Shown here piece after piece: positions 1-6,959 of a stretch of 64,000 nucleotides of DNA (position 1 is the stretch's first letter; each line of letters starts with the position of its first letter). The notes under the pieces were generated by a model. The model did not search any database and was not told where the DNA came from. It was given only the letters and a program-made list of their open reading frames with translations. This stretch comes from a virus, in the IMG/VR virus record IMGVR_UViG_3300023184_004954, positions 1-64,000 of that record, one strand, 5' to 3'. Made by a program: the position numbers and the translations under genes.

Positions 1-18
1 TTAACAGAAATAGCTGTA

Positions 19-25
19 TATTTAT
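19..25 (+). promoter_or_regulatory. Putative late promoter motif TATTTAT
   Basis: TATTTAT (inside TATATTTAT, 17-25) lies about 42 nt before the start of the lipoprotein gene at 68. It matches the motif seen before many genes here, but the distance is longer than usual. Confidence 0.35.
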
Positions 26-67
26 GGACTGACAAATAAAACTATAAACCAAAAAAAAAAACAAATT

Positions 68-250
68 ATGAAAAAAGTTCTTGTATTGTTGTCGATTGTA
101 GCATTGGCATCTTGCGGAGGTGGAAAATCAACTGATGTATCTACTTGTGACACAACTTGTGTAAAAACAGATTCAACTATCGTTATTTCTGACACAACCA
201 AAACAGATTCTACAGTTGTCCCTGTGGATTCTGCAAAAAAAGTTAAATAA
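68..250 (+). CDS. Small secreted lipoprotein
   Basis: A 60-aa protein with a lipoprotein signal peptide: MKK, then a hydrophobic stretch (residues 4-14), then a lipobox ending LASC with Cys16 as the lipidated residue. The mature part begins CGGGKSTD and is made of Asp/Thr/Ser/Val-rich segments with two repeats of the type KTDST, and it has two further cysteines. It would be exported and anchored in a host membrane. Such small phage lipoproteins can act in superinfection exclusion or envelope modification, but no specific family is recognised, so that role is inference. The start is preceded by an A-rich tract typical of Bacteroidota genes, and a terminator follows. Confidence 0.75.
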   Translation: MKKVLVLLSIVALASCGGGKSTDVSTCDTTCVKTDSTIVISDTTKTDSTVVPVDSAKKVK

Positions 251-275
251 AGATAATTATTTTTCTTTAAATAAG

Positions 276-303
276 AAACCCACCTAATGGTGGGTTTTTT
301 TTA
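276..303. terminator. Bidirectional rho-independent terminator
   Basis: AAACCCACC (276-284) pairs with GGTGGGTTT (289-297) around a 4-nt loop, followed by a T run. It lies between two convergent genes and has an A run on its left side, so it can serve both strands. Confidence 0.85.
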
Positions 304-1647
304 TTTAAGTAATCTTTTAATTCTTTCAATATCTTCGTTAACTTTTTTACTTGTAACAGATTTTAAATCTTTTAATATTGGTATTTTATTTTTAATTGAT
401 TTCGCTGCTTTAGAAAGAGCTTTAAATGGGAGTTTAAGTAATTCTGTTGGGAATTCAGAATGATATTTTGATTTTTTATGTGAAAGTTCATTTCCTGTAA
501 ACTCTGAATAATTACTTGATTTTTTATGTGAAAGTTCATTTCCTGTAAACTCTGAATAATTACTTGATTTTTTATGTGAAAGAGAAGGTTTTTCTGAATA
601 ATTATTTGGTTTTTTATTTGTTAGTTCTTCAGAGTTATTTGTGGTTTCTTTATCTTCATAGCTTTTGATACTCAATTTTGAGCCTGTTATATTATATAAT
701 GAAATTGTTACATCAGAATTAGTTTCACCTAATTTTGTTCCTTTGGATACTCTATTTCCGCTTGAAACTATAGGGTTATCAATACCACAATATTCAAGAT
801 ATAGGATTTCTCTATCAACTATATGTTTAATTGATATTGGATTTTTACAAGACTTATTACGTGAATAATTTTCTATTACTCCGTCAATTGGACTTTTAAT
901 TATATGATTTTTATTTTGAGGTAATTTAAAATCATTTGAGGATTTTAATATATCTCTACCAAAATTTGAATAAACTTTTTCTTCTTTAACTGAATTTAAG
1001 GCATCTATTGTTCCTTTCATATCTGGGGCGATTTGTTGACTATCGGTATGACCTAACATTCCCCGAAATGTTGAATCACTTCCTGTTGATGCTCCCCCTG
1101 TTGATGACGCTGCGGTTACTGCTGCAGATGCTGCAGCTGTTGATGCAGTACCATCGGGTTCAGAAAGATTTTCAATCCCTTTAACAGGAGAACCTGATGT
1201 ATTTGAAACGTGAACGTGAGTATCGTGGCCTGGAAAACCAAATGTTAAAACAGCCTTTGGATTACCAACCTCTCTATTTTTAACATATCCCATTCTAGTT
1301 AATTCTGCGACAAATTTGTCTACATCACCTCTATTTGATGAACTAACTGATTTTCCATTAATTATTGCAATATCAACAGCATTACCTGAAGGATGTCTTG
1401 ATGGTAAACTTTTGTGTCCTGATACTGCGGTTGTAATATCAACATTAACCCCGGCATTTTTTGCGGCGGTTTGAACATCTTGTAATAAAGCAGGATTAAT
1501 AGCATCCTGAGATGGTTTACATCCACTAACAACAAAATCTTTAAAATTCACATTACTATAGTTGTCATATACTTGAGAATATTCCTTAATATTCATTAAT
1601 TTTTTGGTTCTACTAATCTCTTCGTTAATTCTTTTAAGATTTCTCAT
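301..1647 (-). CDS. M15-type peptidoglycan peptidase, tagged, with degenerate M23-like region
   Basis: A 448-aa protein. Residues 1-22 are a basic amphipathic tag ending NIKE, like tags on other proteins here. About residues 35-150 form an M15 (D-Ala-D-Ala carboxypeptidase / L-Ala-D-Glu endopeptidase) domain with zinc and catalytic motifs SGHKS, RHPSGNAVD and DTHVHV. After an Ala/Ser/Thr linker, a region around residues 230-320 resembles the beta-sheet core of M23 peptidases (PIDGV, ISIKH, V-S-x-G-T-K-L-G) but lacks the final HxH. A 16-residue repeat rich in SHKKSSNYSEF follows, and a basic C-terminus echoes the N-terminal tag (VNEDIERIKRLLK). Likely a cell-wall hydrolase, either endolysin or virion-borne. 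ATAAATAT at 1652-1659 puts the late motif 4 nt before the start. Confidence 0.8.
   Translation of the reverse strand: MRNLKRINEEISRTKKLMNIKEYSQVYDNYSNVNFKDFVVSGCKPSQDAINPALLQDVQTAAKNAGVNVDITTAVSGHKSLPSRHPSGNAVDIAIINGKSVSSSNRGDVDKFVAELTRMGYVKNREVGNPKAVLTFGFPGHDTHVHVSNTSGSPVKGIENLSEPDGTASTAAASAAVTAASSTGGASTGSDSTFRGMLGHTDSQQIAPDMKGTIDALNSVKEEKVYSNFGRDILKSSNDFKLPQNKNHIIKSPIDGVIENYSRNKSCKNPISIKHIVDREILYLEYCGIDNPIVSSGNRVSKGTKLGETNSDVTISLYNITGSKLSIKSYEDKETTNNSEELTNKKPNNYSEKPSLSHKKSSNYSEFTGNELSHKKSSNYSEFTGNELSHKKSKYHSEFPTELLKLPFKALSKAAKSIKNKIPILKDLKSVTSKKVNEDIERIKRLLK
470..583 (-). repeat. 48-bp tandem direct repeat inside the M15 peptidase gene
   Basis: Two perfect copies of a 48-bp unit (470-517 and 518-565) plus the first 17-18 bp of a third. 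The length is a multiple of three and encodes a 16-residue linker repeat, SHKKSSNYSEFTGNEL. Exact DNA identity points to recent slippage or duplication. Confidence 0.9.
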
Positions 1648-1651
1648 ACCA

Positions 1652-1659
1652 ATAAATAT
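1652..1659 (-). promoter_or_regulatory. Putative late promoter, 4 nt before ATG
   Basis: ATATTTAT on the minus strand, separated by TGGT from the ATG of the M15 peptidase gene. If this is a -10 element, the transcript would start at or next to the start codon. Confidence 0.55.
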
Positions 1660-1851
1660 TCAAATATTGAGAAAATTCTTTTTATTCAGTTCCTTGAGTG
1701 ATAGGCAACCATTTTTCCATTCTTTCCATGTATCAAAGTCTTTTAAATCTTCTAATGTTTGTTCGCAAACCAAAACAAATCCTTCGGGTGCAACTCCATC
1801 ATATTTTTTCATTGGCCCTTCTTCTTCTAAAATTTTTTTAATATCTACCAT
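1660..1851 (-). CDS. Small hypothetical protein
   Basis: A 63-aa protein of unknown function, MVDIKKILEEEGPMKK at the N-terminus, with an acidic, lysine-rich composition and a central GVAPEGFVLV segment. No domain recognised. It lies upstream of the M15 peptidase gene on the same strand, 12 nt apart, and has its own variant motif (ATATTTAA) upstream. A real gene is likely because it fills a gap without overlap, but the evidence is thin. Confidence 0.5.
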   Translation of the reverse strand: MVDIKKILEEEGPMKKYDGVAPEGFVLVCEQTLEDLKDFDTWKEWKNGCLSLKELNKKNFLNI

Positions 1852-1922
1852 ATTCTAATATTTATTTAAATATAACAAAAATAGTCATTTAGACATAAAT
1901 TTTAAACAATAAAATATGAAGG

Positions 1923-2147
1923 ATGGTGAGAACCTCAAAAACTTGGAGAGCAACTCTTCAGGGAAACATATCACAGATATGTCTAATGTTGGCATTATTC
2001 TTCAATCCATTCGGATTCGATGCAGTTCAGTATTCTCTGATATTATGGACAGGGACTTTATTGAGGGCGAATCTCGTTTTGTATGGTATTGCGGGACTAT
2101 TTTTTGGATTATATATCTACTTTCGCAGAATTTCTAAGAAAAATTAA
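1923..2147 (+). CDS. Small membrane protein
   Basis: A 74-aa protein with a basic N-terminus (MVRTSKTWRATLQG), two hydrophobic segments (about residues 20-35 and 45-66) and a basic tail RRISKKN, so probably two membrane spans with both ends in the cytoplasm. No family is assigned. A longer out-of-register start at 1916 gives an unconvincing protein, so 1923 is preferred. Its stop overlaps the 3' end of the convergent gene at 2144. It could act at the host inner membrane (holin-like or exclusion), which is only a guess from topology. Confidence 0.6.
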   Translation: MVRTSKTWRATLQGNISQICLMLALFFNPFGFDAVQYSLILWTGTLLRANLVLYGIAGLFFGLYIYFRRISKKN

Positions 2148-2485
2148 TGAATTACATCCACAAATTTATCACCAAAAAAATAACGTTTACCTAAAGGGAA
2201 TTTTTTGGGTAATTCAGTCGTTGCCCAAACAGTTAAAAAGTCATCCATTTGATATACATCCATTGAAAGGGCTTCCATTATCATTTTATATAAAGCGGGG
2301 TATAGTCTTATTTCTTCTTCATTAACAACAACCATAAGTCCATCATGCTCATCATTTTTTAGGACATCAGCATACCCGTAAGAATCTACCCAAGCACGAA
2401 ATCTCCCACGTTCCAATTCTTTATTTAATAAATTGAAAATTAATTTTTTAAATCTTTCGTTTGAAATTTTGTATTTGTATTCCAT
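2144..2485 (-). CDS. Hypothetical protein
   Basis: A 113-aa protein, MEYKYKISNERF at the start, mixed alpha/beta composition, no known domain. The open frame extends upstream to 2647, but the late motif ATATTTAT (2490-2497, minus strand) sits exactly 4 nt before the ATG at 2485, which fixes this start; the upstream extension is Phe/Tyr-rich and implausible. It converges on the small membrane-protein gene. Confidence 0.6.
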   Translation of the reverse strand: MEYKYKISNERFKKLIFNLLNKELERGRFRAWVDSYGYADVLKNDEHDGLMVVVNEEEIRLYPALYKMIMEALSMDVYQMDDFLTVWATTELPKKFPLGKRYFFGDKFVDVIH

Positions 2486-2489
2486 AATG

Positions 2490-2497
2490 ATAAATAT
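2490..2497 (-). promoter_or_regulatory. Putative late promoter, 4 nt before ATG
   Basis: ATATTTAT on the minus strand followed by CATT and then the ATG at 2485. This site decides the start of the downstream gene. Confidence 0.55.
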
Positions 2498-2571
2498 GCT
2501 GTAAAATAAAAAGAAATTTTCCCGTCTCCACAATCTTTTCCCTAACATCCACATATTTATATATAAAAGAT

Positions 2572-3129
2572 ATGAGAATAAGAAATTACGATAGAAAAAT
2601 GGGTAAATGTACCTGTAATAATTGCGGTGTTGAATTTGAAAAACCATTATCGGAAATTAAAAGGAATGAAAAATTGGGTAGAAATAATTTTTGTTCTAGA
2701 GTTTGTGTTGGTATAAATAATTGTAAACACTTACTAAATATAAAAAAAAAATACGATATTACTCAACATTCTAACAATAGAAGAAGCGAAAACACAGGAT
2801 TTAATTATCATTTTAGAACCATAAAAAAAAGAGACAAAAATTATAACATAACCATAGAGGACTTGAAAGAGTTGTGGAATATACAAAGTGGTATATGTTA
2901 TTATTCGGGGGTTAAATTAGAACTTATGTCTTATAGTAAAGACAAACCAAGTCAAATATACTCCGCATCATTAGATAGAATAGATAGTAATAAAGGATAT
3001 GAAAAAGGTAATATAAGATGGGTTTCCAAATCAATCAACTATATGAAAAACACTATGACTGATGAAGAGGTTTGGGAATTATGTAAAATTATATGTGAAA
3101 ATATGAATAAAAAATCCCGTCAAATTTAG
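2572..3129 (+). CDS. HNH homing endonuclease
   Basis: A 185-aa protein. Residues 13-48 hold a putative zinc-binding region (CTCNNC, then CSRVC), and the C-terminal half carries an HNH-type nuclease core with GICYYSG, SLDRID and the GYEKGNIRWVS segment typical of phage HNH endonucleases. These are usually free-standing homing endonucleases that spread their own gene. It lies immediately beyond the 3' end of the tmRNA gene on the opposite strand, flanked by an 11-bp inverted repeat (2526-2536 and 3146-3156), which suggests insertion beside the tmRNA. Confidence 0.85.
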   Translation: MRIRNYDRKMGKCTCNNCGVEFEKPLSEIKRNEKLGRNNFCSRVCVGINNCKHLLNIKKKYDITQHSNNRRSENTGFNYHFRTIKKRDKNYNITIEDLKELWNIQSGICYYSGVKLELMSYSKDKPSQIYSASLDRIDSNKGYEKGNIRWVSKSINYMKNTMTDEEVWELCKIICENMNKKSRQI

Positions 3130-3145
3130 TGGAGATGACGGGATT
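3114..3145 (+). terminator. Stem-loop at the end of the HNH gene
   Basis: ATCCCGTCA pairs with TGACGGGAT across a short loop overlapping the HNH stop codon. There is no strong T run, so terminator function is uncertain; it could also act for the convergent tmRNA. Confidence 0.45.
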
Positions 3146-3157
3146 AGATTGTGGAGG

Positions 3158-3556
3158 TGGAGCAGCGCGGATTCGAACCGCGGTCTTTCCTACTCTAAAA
3201 TAAATGACTACACGTTTATTCAATTAGTTCTCAACTGACAAATAGGAAGTTACAGATTAAGATAATCACTTCCAAAAATCCCCAAACCGGATTTTCAAGA
3301 GCCGTCTGATGTGCTCCAACACTCTACAGTGGTGTTACACTGTGAGCACTTGTGTTCCTAGGCGTATGTGCACCGGCCCGAATGTCGTACTCTACTAATT
3401 AAGCAGCTACAACGCTTTCTTCTCTGATAAGACCAAGAGTAGAAAGTTTAGAAATGGTTTTGCCATTTAAAGTTTGAATCATATTATAAGGAGTTAATCC
3501 TGCTCCTACGTGCCACTTACCCTTGATGTCTGAAATCAAATGCCTATACCTGCCCC
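3158..3556 (-). ncRNA. ssrA: tmRNA (trans-translation RNA)
   Basis: A phage-encoded tmRNA of about 399 nt. The 5' GGGGCAG pairs with 3' CTGCTCC (3159-3165) to form the acceptor stem, with A as discriminator; CCA is not fully encoded. A perfect T arm is present (CGCGG, loop TTCGAAT, CCGCG; about 3166-3182). An AGGAG/CTCCT hairpin near the expected first pseudoknot precedes an in-frame tag reading frame that ends REESVVAA followed by TAA (3399-3401). The resume codon is most likely GGC at 3462-3464, about 93 nt from the 5' end, giving a tag of about 21 residues starting GKTISKL. tmRNA with SmpB rescues stalled ribosomes and tags the product for proteolysis. No SmpB is seen here, so host SmpB would be used. 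Confidence 0.92.
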
Positions 3557-3588
3557 ATTATTTTCAAATAACTTAAGTAAAGATAAGA

Positions 3589-3596
3589 ATAAATAC
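3589..3596 (-). promoter_or_regulatory. Putative promoter motif upstream of tmRNA
   Basis: GTATTTAT on the minus strand, 32 nt upstream of the predicted tmRNA 5' end. It matches the genome-wide motif, but the distance is long, so the true promoter could be elsewhere or the RNA could be processed. Confidence 0.35.
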
Positions 3597-3616
3597 TTAA
3601 TTTCCAAACTAAAACA

Positions 3617-3624
3617 CTATTTAT
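3617..3624 (+). promoter_or_regulatory. Putative late promoter motif
   Basis: CTATTTAT, 13 nt before the GTG start at 3638. Confidence 0.4.
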
Positions 3625-3637
3625 AAATAAAAAGATA

Positions 3638-4813
3638 GTGGGATTAAGAAGTAATATTAGAAAACTATTGTTGGAATCATCTGAAGATGAGCCTAAGGAG
3701 GAAGATACTACATTATTAAAGGCTTTAAGATTATATTCAAAAGGTAAAATTGATGAGAATGAGTTATTGGATTCTGATGTTGAAATTTTTGATGTGATGC
3801 ATGGTGGTAAATCATCTAAGGCTGAGCATACAATTATATTTGATTTAGGTGAGGATAAAACTTTTTTTGATTTATTGGATATTAATGAAGATGATGGGTG
3901 GTTTGCAAGAGTTGTTTCAGATAGATATAGTAATGGGTATGATTTTATGGATTCATATCAAGTTGAGGATGACTTTAAGGAAGGGTATATAATTTTTGGT
4001 GAATTAAATGAAGATAATAAAAAATCATTAGAAGAAATTTTAATTTATTTAACAGGTAAAAAACCGAATTTAAATAGTAATCAATCAGATATTGATAGTG
4101 AAAATGCAAAATTGTTATTACATTTATTTCCTAGCGAGATGGATGATATACTTTCTGAATATGCAATACAAAAAGACTATGAGATGAATAAAACAGCTAA
4201 AGAGTCAATTGAAAAAGAATTGAATGATTTTTTGAGTTCAATTGGATTTCGCATTTATCGTGAGTATGATGAAATTTCAACAACCCCAATAAATCTTATT
4301 ATGTGGTATTCAAGATTGAATGTTGAGACAATGGATTTTATTTCTTTATTTAAAAAAATTATTGAAAATACCAATACAGATAGACTTGGGGGTTGGCTAG
4401 AAAATTCTTATGAATTCCAAAATAGTGAATATTTTGATAGTGAAAGTTTTAATAATTTTGTGGAAAGAAAACTTGAAAGTATTTTAGAAGGTATTAAAGA
4501 TGGGGATTTTGATGTTGAGGGGTTTATGAAAATGCTTAATAAAATTACATCAAAATTCGCCTTTGAAACTTGGTATGATTTGCCGAAGGATAAAAGGTAT
4601 CAATTTTTTATTAAAGATATTAGCAGAGAAACTCTAAACATTTCTCTTAGATTAAGAAATAAAAAAAATCATCAACAAAAGGATATTAATCTTTCTGAAG
4701 ATGGGTTTAATAATTTTCTATATCAACCAGAGTTATTTGGATTATCCGATATAGTACCTGAAAGTATAGAAGAATCTTTTGACCCAATACATTTTTTGAA
4801 GAAAAAAATTTGA
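3638..4813 (+). CDS. Hypothetical tagged protein (GTG start)
   Basis: A 391-aa protein of unknown function starting at GTG. The N-terminus GLRSNIRKLLLE|SSEDEP looks like a short capsid-type tag: a basic amphipathic helix ending in L-L-E followed by an acidic segment. The rest is acidic and mostly helical, with no recognised motif. No ATG nearby fits better, and the late motif 13 nt upstream supports the GTG. If the tag reading is right, this is a virion-packaged protein cut near residue 13. Confidence 0.65.
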   Translation: MGLRSNIRKLLLESSEDEPKEEDTTLLKALRLYSKGKIDENELLDSDVEIFDVMHGGKSSKAEHTIIFDLGEDKTFFDLLDINEDDGWFARVVSDRYSNGYDFMDSYQVEDDFKEGYIIFGELNEDNKKSLEEILIYLTGKKPNLNSNQSDIDSENAKLLLHLFPSEMDDILSEYAIQKDYEMNKTAKESIEKELNDFLSSIGFRIYREYDEISTTPINLIMWYSRLNVETMDFISLFKKIIENTNTDRLGGWLENSYEFQNSEYFDSESFNNFVERKLESILEGIKDGDFDVEGFMKMLNKITSKFAFETWYDLPKDKRYQFFIKDISRETLNISLRLRNKKNHQQKDINLSEDGFNNFLYQPELFGLSDIVPESIEESFDPIHFLKKKI

Positions 4814-4829
4814 AACTTTTTAAATAAGT

Positions 4830-4859
4830 TTGTGATGTTAATTATTTTCCTTATCTTTG
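4830..4859 (+). promoter_or_regulatory. Bacteroidota-type promoter (TTG-N19-TATCTTTG)
   Basis: TTG (4830-4832, within TTTG) is followed after 19 nt by TATCTTTG (4852-4859), a perfect match to the TAnnTTTG element of Bacteroidota primary promoters. Only 4 nt separate it from the ATG at 4864, so the transcript would be leaderless or nearly so. Confidence 0.6.
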
Positions 4860-4863
4860 TTAA

Positions 4864-5706
4864 ATGAAACAAGATATAGAATTACTAAAAGAAGTATTAA
4901 GTGTTCCCACCAAGACATATAAAGAAGAAAGAATGGTTGCATATATTGCCAACTGGTTGGTTGACAATAATATAGAATATCATATTGATTTTAATAATAA
5001 TATATATGCAACAAAAAATGTGGGTGAAACACCAAATGATTTTTATTTCCCTTGTGTAATTGCTCATACAGATACCGTCCATAACATTGACACAATCAAT
5101 GTGAAAGAGGAGAACTTAAGGAATGCTCAAGGACAACTAAAATCATCGCTTAAGGCATATAATAATGAAGGTAATCCAACAGGAATTGGTGGTGATGATA
5201 AATGTGGGGTATTTGCCTGTCTAAAACTATTAAAAGAATTACCATATCTTAAAGCCGCGTTTTTCGTGTCTGAAGAAACAGGATGTCACGGCTCAAGAAA
5301 GGCTGATAAAAAGTTTTTTGAAAATGTTGGGTACGGAATTCAATTTGATGCCCCTGAAAACTGGATGATTACAGAACAATGTTATGGCAATATTTTATTT
5401 AACAGAAAATCAGAATTTTTTGATAAATGTGATAAGGTGTTGACAGAAGGAATGAATAATGATGATATGAGATATATGATTCATCCTTATACTGATGTTT
5501 ATGCTTTAAGAGGGTTATTTGATTTTTCTTGTATAAACTTTTCAATAGGTTATTATGATTATCATACACCAAATGAATATGTTGTAATTGAGGATGTGTT
5601 TAACGGAATTGAGATGGGCAGGAAGATGATTGAATCTCTTGGATATCTTAAACACGAATATATTTCAACACAAAAAGATGATTCTGAACTTGATTTAGTA
5701 TTTTAA
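4864..5706 (+). CDS. Zinc metallopeptidase, clan MH (M20/M28-like)
   Basis: A 280-aa protein with all di-zinc aminopeptidase residues: AHTD (His68, Asp70), GGDD (bridging Asp111), SEETG (Glu137 as base, Glu138 as ligand), FDAPE (Asp162) and YHTPNE (His about 237). The order matches PepT-type M20 enzymes, but only about 75 residues separate the last Asp and His, so the usual dimerisation domain is missing or reduced, as in single-domain M28 enzymes. It would hydrolyse small peptides or acyl-amino acids in the cytoplasm. It is preceded by a host-type promoter rather than the late motif, suggesting early expression, and followed by a terminator. Confidence 0.8.
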   Translation: MKQDIELLKEVLSVPTKTYKEERMVAYIANWLVDNNIEYHIDFNNNIYATKNVGETPNDFYFPCVIAHTDTVHNIDTINVKEENLRNAQGQLKSSLKAYNNEGNPTGIGGDDKCGVFACLKLLKELPYLKAAFFVSEETGCHGSRKADKKFFENVGYGIQFDAPENWMITEQCYGNILFNRKSEFFDKCDKVLTEGMNNDDMRYMIHPYTDVYALRGLFDFSCINFSIGYYDYHTPNEYVVIEDVFNGIEMGRKMIESLGYLKHEYISTQKDDSELDLVF

Positions 5707-5709
5707 TTT

Positions 5710-5742
5710 AACCCCCACTTCTAATAAAAGGTGGGGTTTTTT
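5710..5742 (+). terminator. Rho-independent terminator
   Basis: CCCCAC (5713-5718) pairs with GTGGGG (5731-5736), followed by TTTTTT. Its sequence recurs nearly unchanged before the next two genes. Confidence 0.85.
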
Positions 5743-5753
5743 AATTTTATGAG

Positions 5754-5761
5754 ATATTTAT
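5754..5761 (+). promoter_or_regulatory. Putative late promoter motif
   Basis: ATATTTAT, 16 nt before the ATG at 5778, within a block repeated before the genes at 6402 and 6960. Confidence 0.55.
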
Positions 5762-5777
5762 TTATAAAAATAATATT

Positions 5778-6305
5778 ATGGCAAGAATAATAAGATTAAC
5801 AGAATCAGATATGAGTCGTTTGGTTAAAAGAGTTATAAAAGAACAGAGGGATGAAGAAATAGCTCAAAAAATTGAGAATATTGTTGACTCTCCCAAAGTT
5901 GAAAATCATCTTGAACAAATTTTAAACAACATGGGAGAAGATGAAATTGAAGACATTAAACAAATGTTAACAAATTTGGGTATAGACGAAAATAGTAGTA
6001 TTCAAGATATACATAAAAGGGTTCTTCAGTATTCTGCATTAATGGGTTTACATGACTATGAATCAGATGGAGAAATGATTGAAGATTATGTAAATTCTAA
6101 TAAGGGAAAAACGGAAGAAAAAAATCCTAAACAAAAAGTTGCTGAAATTTTACATTCTATTGGTGCTGGAAATATTGCAGCTTGGGGTGGTGTTCCAGCG
6201 GCAATTGCAATTGGTTCTGCGACAGGAATGCCAATGGGGTTTGCAATAAGTTGGGGAGTAACAGGATTATTAATGGGGTTGGCACATTTAATGGAGAAAA
6301 AATAA
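5778..6305 (+). CDS. Tagged protein with C-terminal hydrophobic glycine-rich region
   Basis: A 175-aa protein. Residues 1-22 are the tag (MARIIRLTESDM, then RLVKRVIKE) ending at Glu22. Residues 23-120 are acidic and helical. Residues 128-170 are hydrophobic and Gly/Ala-rich (IGAGNIAAWGGVPAAIAIG, then ISWGVTGLLMGLAHL) and could form one or two membrane helices or a glycine zipper. The function is unknown; tag plus hydrophobic region suggests a packaged protein that inserts in a membrane after ejection (inference). It is the first of three consecutive genes with near-identical terminator, promoter and tag blocks. Confidence 0.75.
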   Translation: MARIIRLTESDMSRLVKRVIKEQRDEEIAQKIENIVDSPKVENHLEQILNNMGEDEIEDIKQMLTNLGIDENSSIQDIHKRVLQYSALMGLHDYESDGEMIEDYVNSNKGKTEEKNPKQKVAEILHSIGAGNIAAWGGVPAAIAIGSATGMPMGFAISWGVTGLLMGLAHLMEKK

Positions 6306-6333
6306 AATATTAATTAGAAAATAGATAATTTAT

Positions 6334-6367
6334 AAAACCCCACTTCTAATAAAAGGTGGGGTTTTTT
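6334..6367 (+). terminator. Rho-independent terminator (second copy)
   Basis: AAAACCCCAC (6334-6343) pairs with GTGGGGTTTT (6357-6366) and ends in T. The loop is identical to the terminator at 5710. Confidence 0.85.
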
Positions 6368-6378
6368 ATGAATATGAG

Positions 6379-6386
6379 ATATTTAT
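6379..6386 (+). promoter_or_regulatory. Putative late promoter motif
   Basis: ATATTTAT, 15 nt before the ATG at 6402. Confidence 0.55.
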
Positions 6387-6401
6387 TTATAAAATTATAT
6401 T

Positions 6402-6875
6402 ATGGCAAGAATAACAAGATTAACAGAATCAGATTTGAATAGATTGGTTAGAAGAGTAATAAAAGAAAATGAAAAAAGCCAAAGTTGTCCGGTAGTTGTT
6501 AATAAATTTTTAAGTAAAATTGAAAATTCTTTAACTCCGGAAGAACTTCAATTAGTGGTTTCTGAATATGAAAGACTTGGAAAATCAGGATTTAAACATA
6601 AGGTTGTTTCAACTTTACAAGATGAAACAATAACTGAAAGTAAAAGAGATGCTAAGTTAGAAAAGACAATAAACAAAATCGCACAGATTGTTGCGTTTAC
6701 AAGTGTCGGATTTTTAGGGGGCACTACAATTATTTTACCTTGTTTGGAAGGTATTGTTGATTTATCCCACGCACCTGAATGGGCGGTTCAAGCTTTTGGT
6801 GGTGCGTTGATTGCAAGTATTCCGTTGGCGTTAATAAGTTTCGTTACACTCGCATTAACAACAGAAGAAAAATAA
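6402..6875 (+). CDS. Tagged protein with two membrane segments
   Basis: A 157-aa protein. Residues 1-22 are the tag (MARITRLTESDL, then RLVRRVIKE). The middle is a short helical region, and the C-terminal half has two hydrophobic helices (about residues 92-115 and 127-150; VGFLGGTTIILPCLEG and FGGALIASIPLALISFVTL). Overall plan as in the gene at 5778, but the bodies are not obviously similar. It is probably a packaged membrane-active protein, inferred from tag and topology. Confidence 0.75.
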   Translation: MARITRLTESDLNRLVRRVIKENEKSQSCPVVVNKFLSKIENSLTPEELQLVVSEYERLGKSGFKHKVVSTLQDETITESKRDAKLEKTINKIAQIVAFTSVGFLGGTTIILPCLEGIVDLSHAPEWAVQAFGGALIASIPLALISFVTLALTTEEK

Positions 6876-6891
6876 AAACTTTAAAATAATT

Positions 6892-6924
6892 TAAACCCCC
6901 ATCTCTAATAAGGTGGGGTTTTTT
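6892..6924 (+). terminator. Rho-independent terminator (third copy)
   Basis: ACCCCCA followed by a short loop and GGTGGGGTTTTTT, closely matching the terminators at 5710 and 6334. Confidence 0.85.
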
Positions 6925-6935
6925 AATTTTATGAG

Positions 6936-6943
6936 ATATTTAT
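6936..6943 (+). promoter_or_regulatory. Putative late promoter motif
   Basis: ATATTTAT, 16 nt before the ATG at 6960. Confidence 0.55.
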
Positions 6944-6959
6944 TTATAAAATTAATATT

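Noticed and set aside
470-583. Possible CRISPR-like repeats
   Set aside because: Units are contiguous without spacers and keep the reading frame of the M15 peptidase; it is a coding tandem repeat.
3150-3190. A tRNA gene at the T-arm sequence
   Set aside because: The acceptor partner lies about 390 nt away at 3550-3556 with a tag frame between, so this is a tmRNA, not a tRNA.
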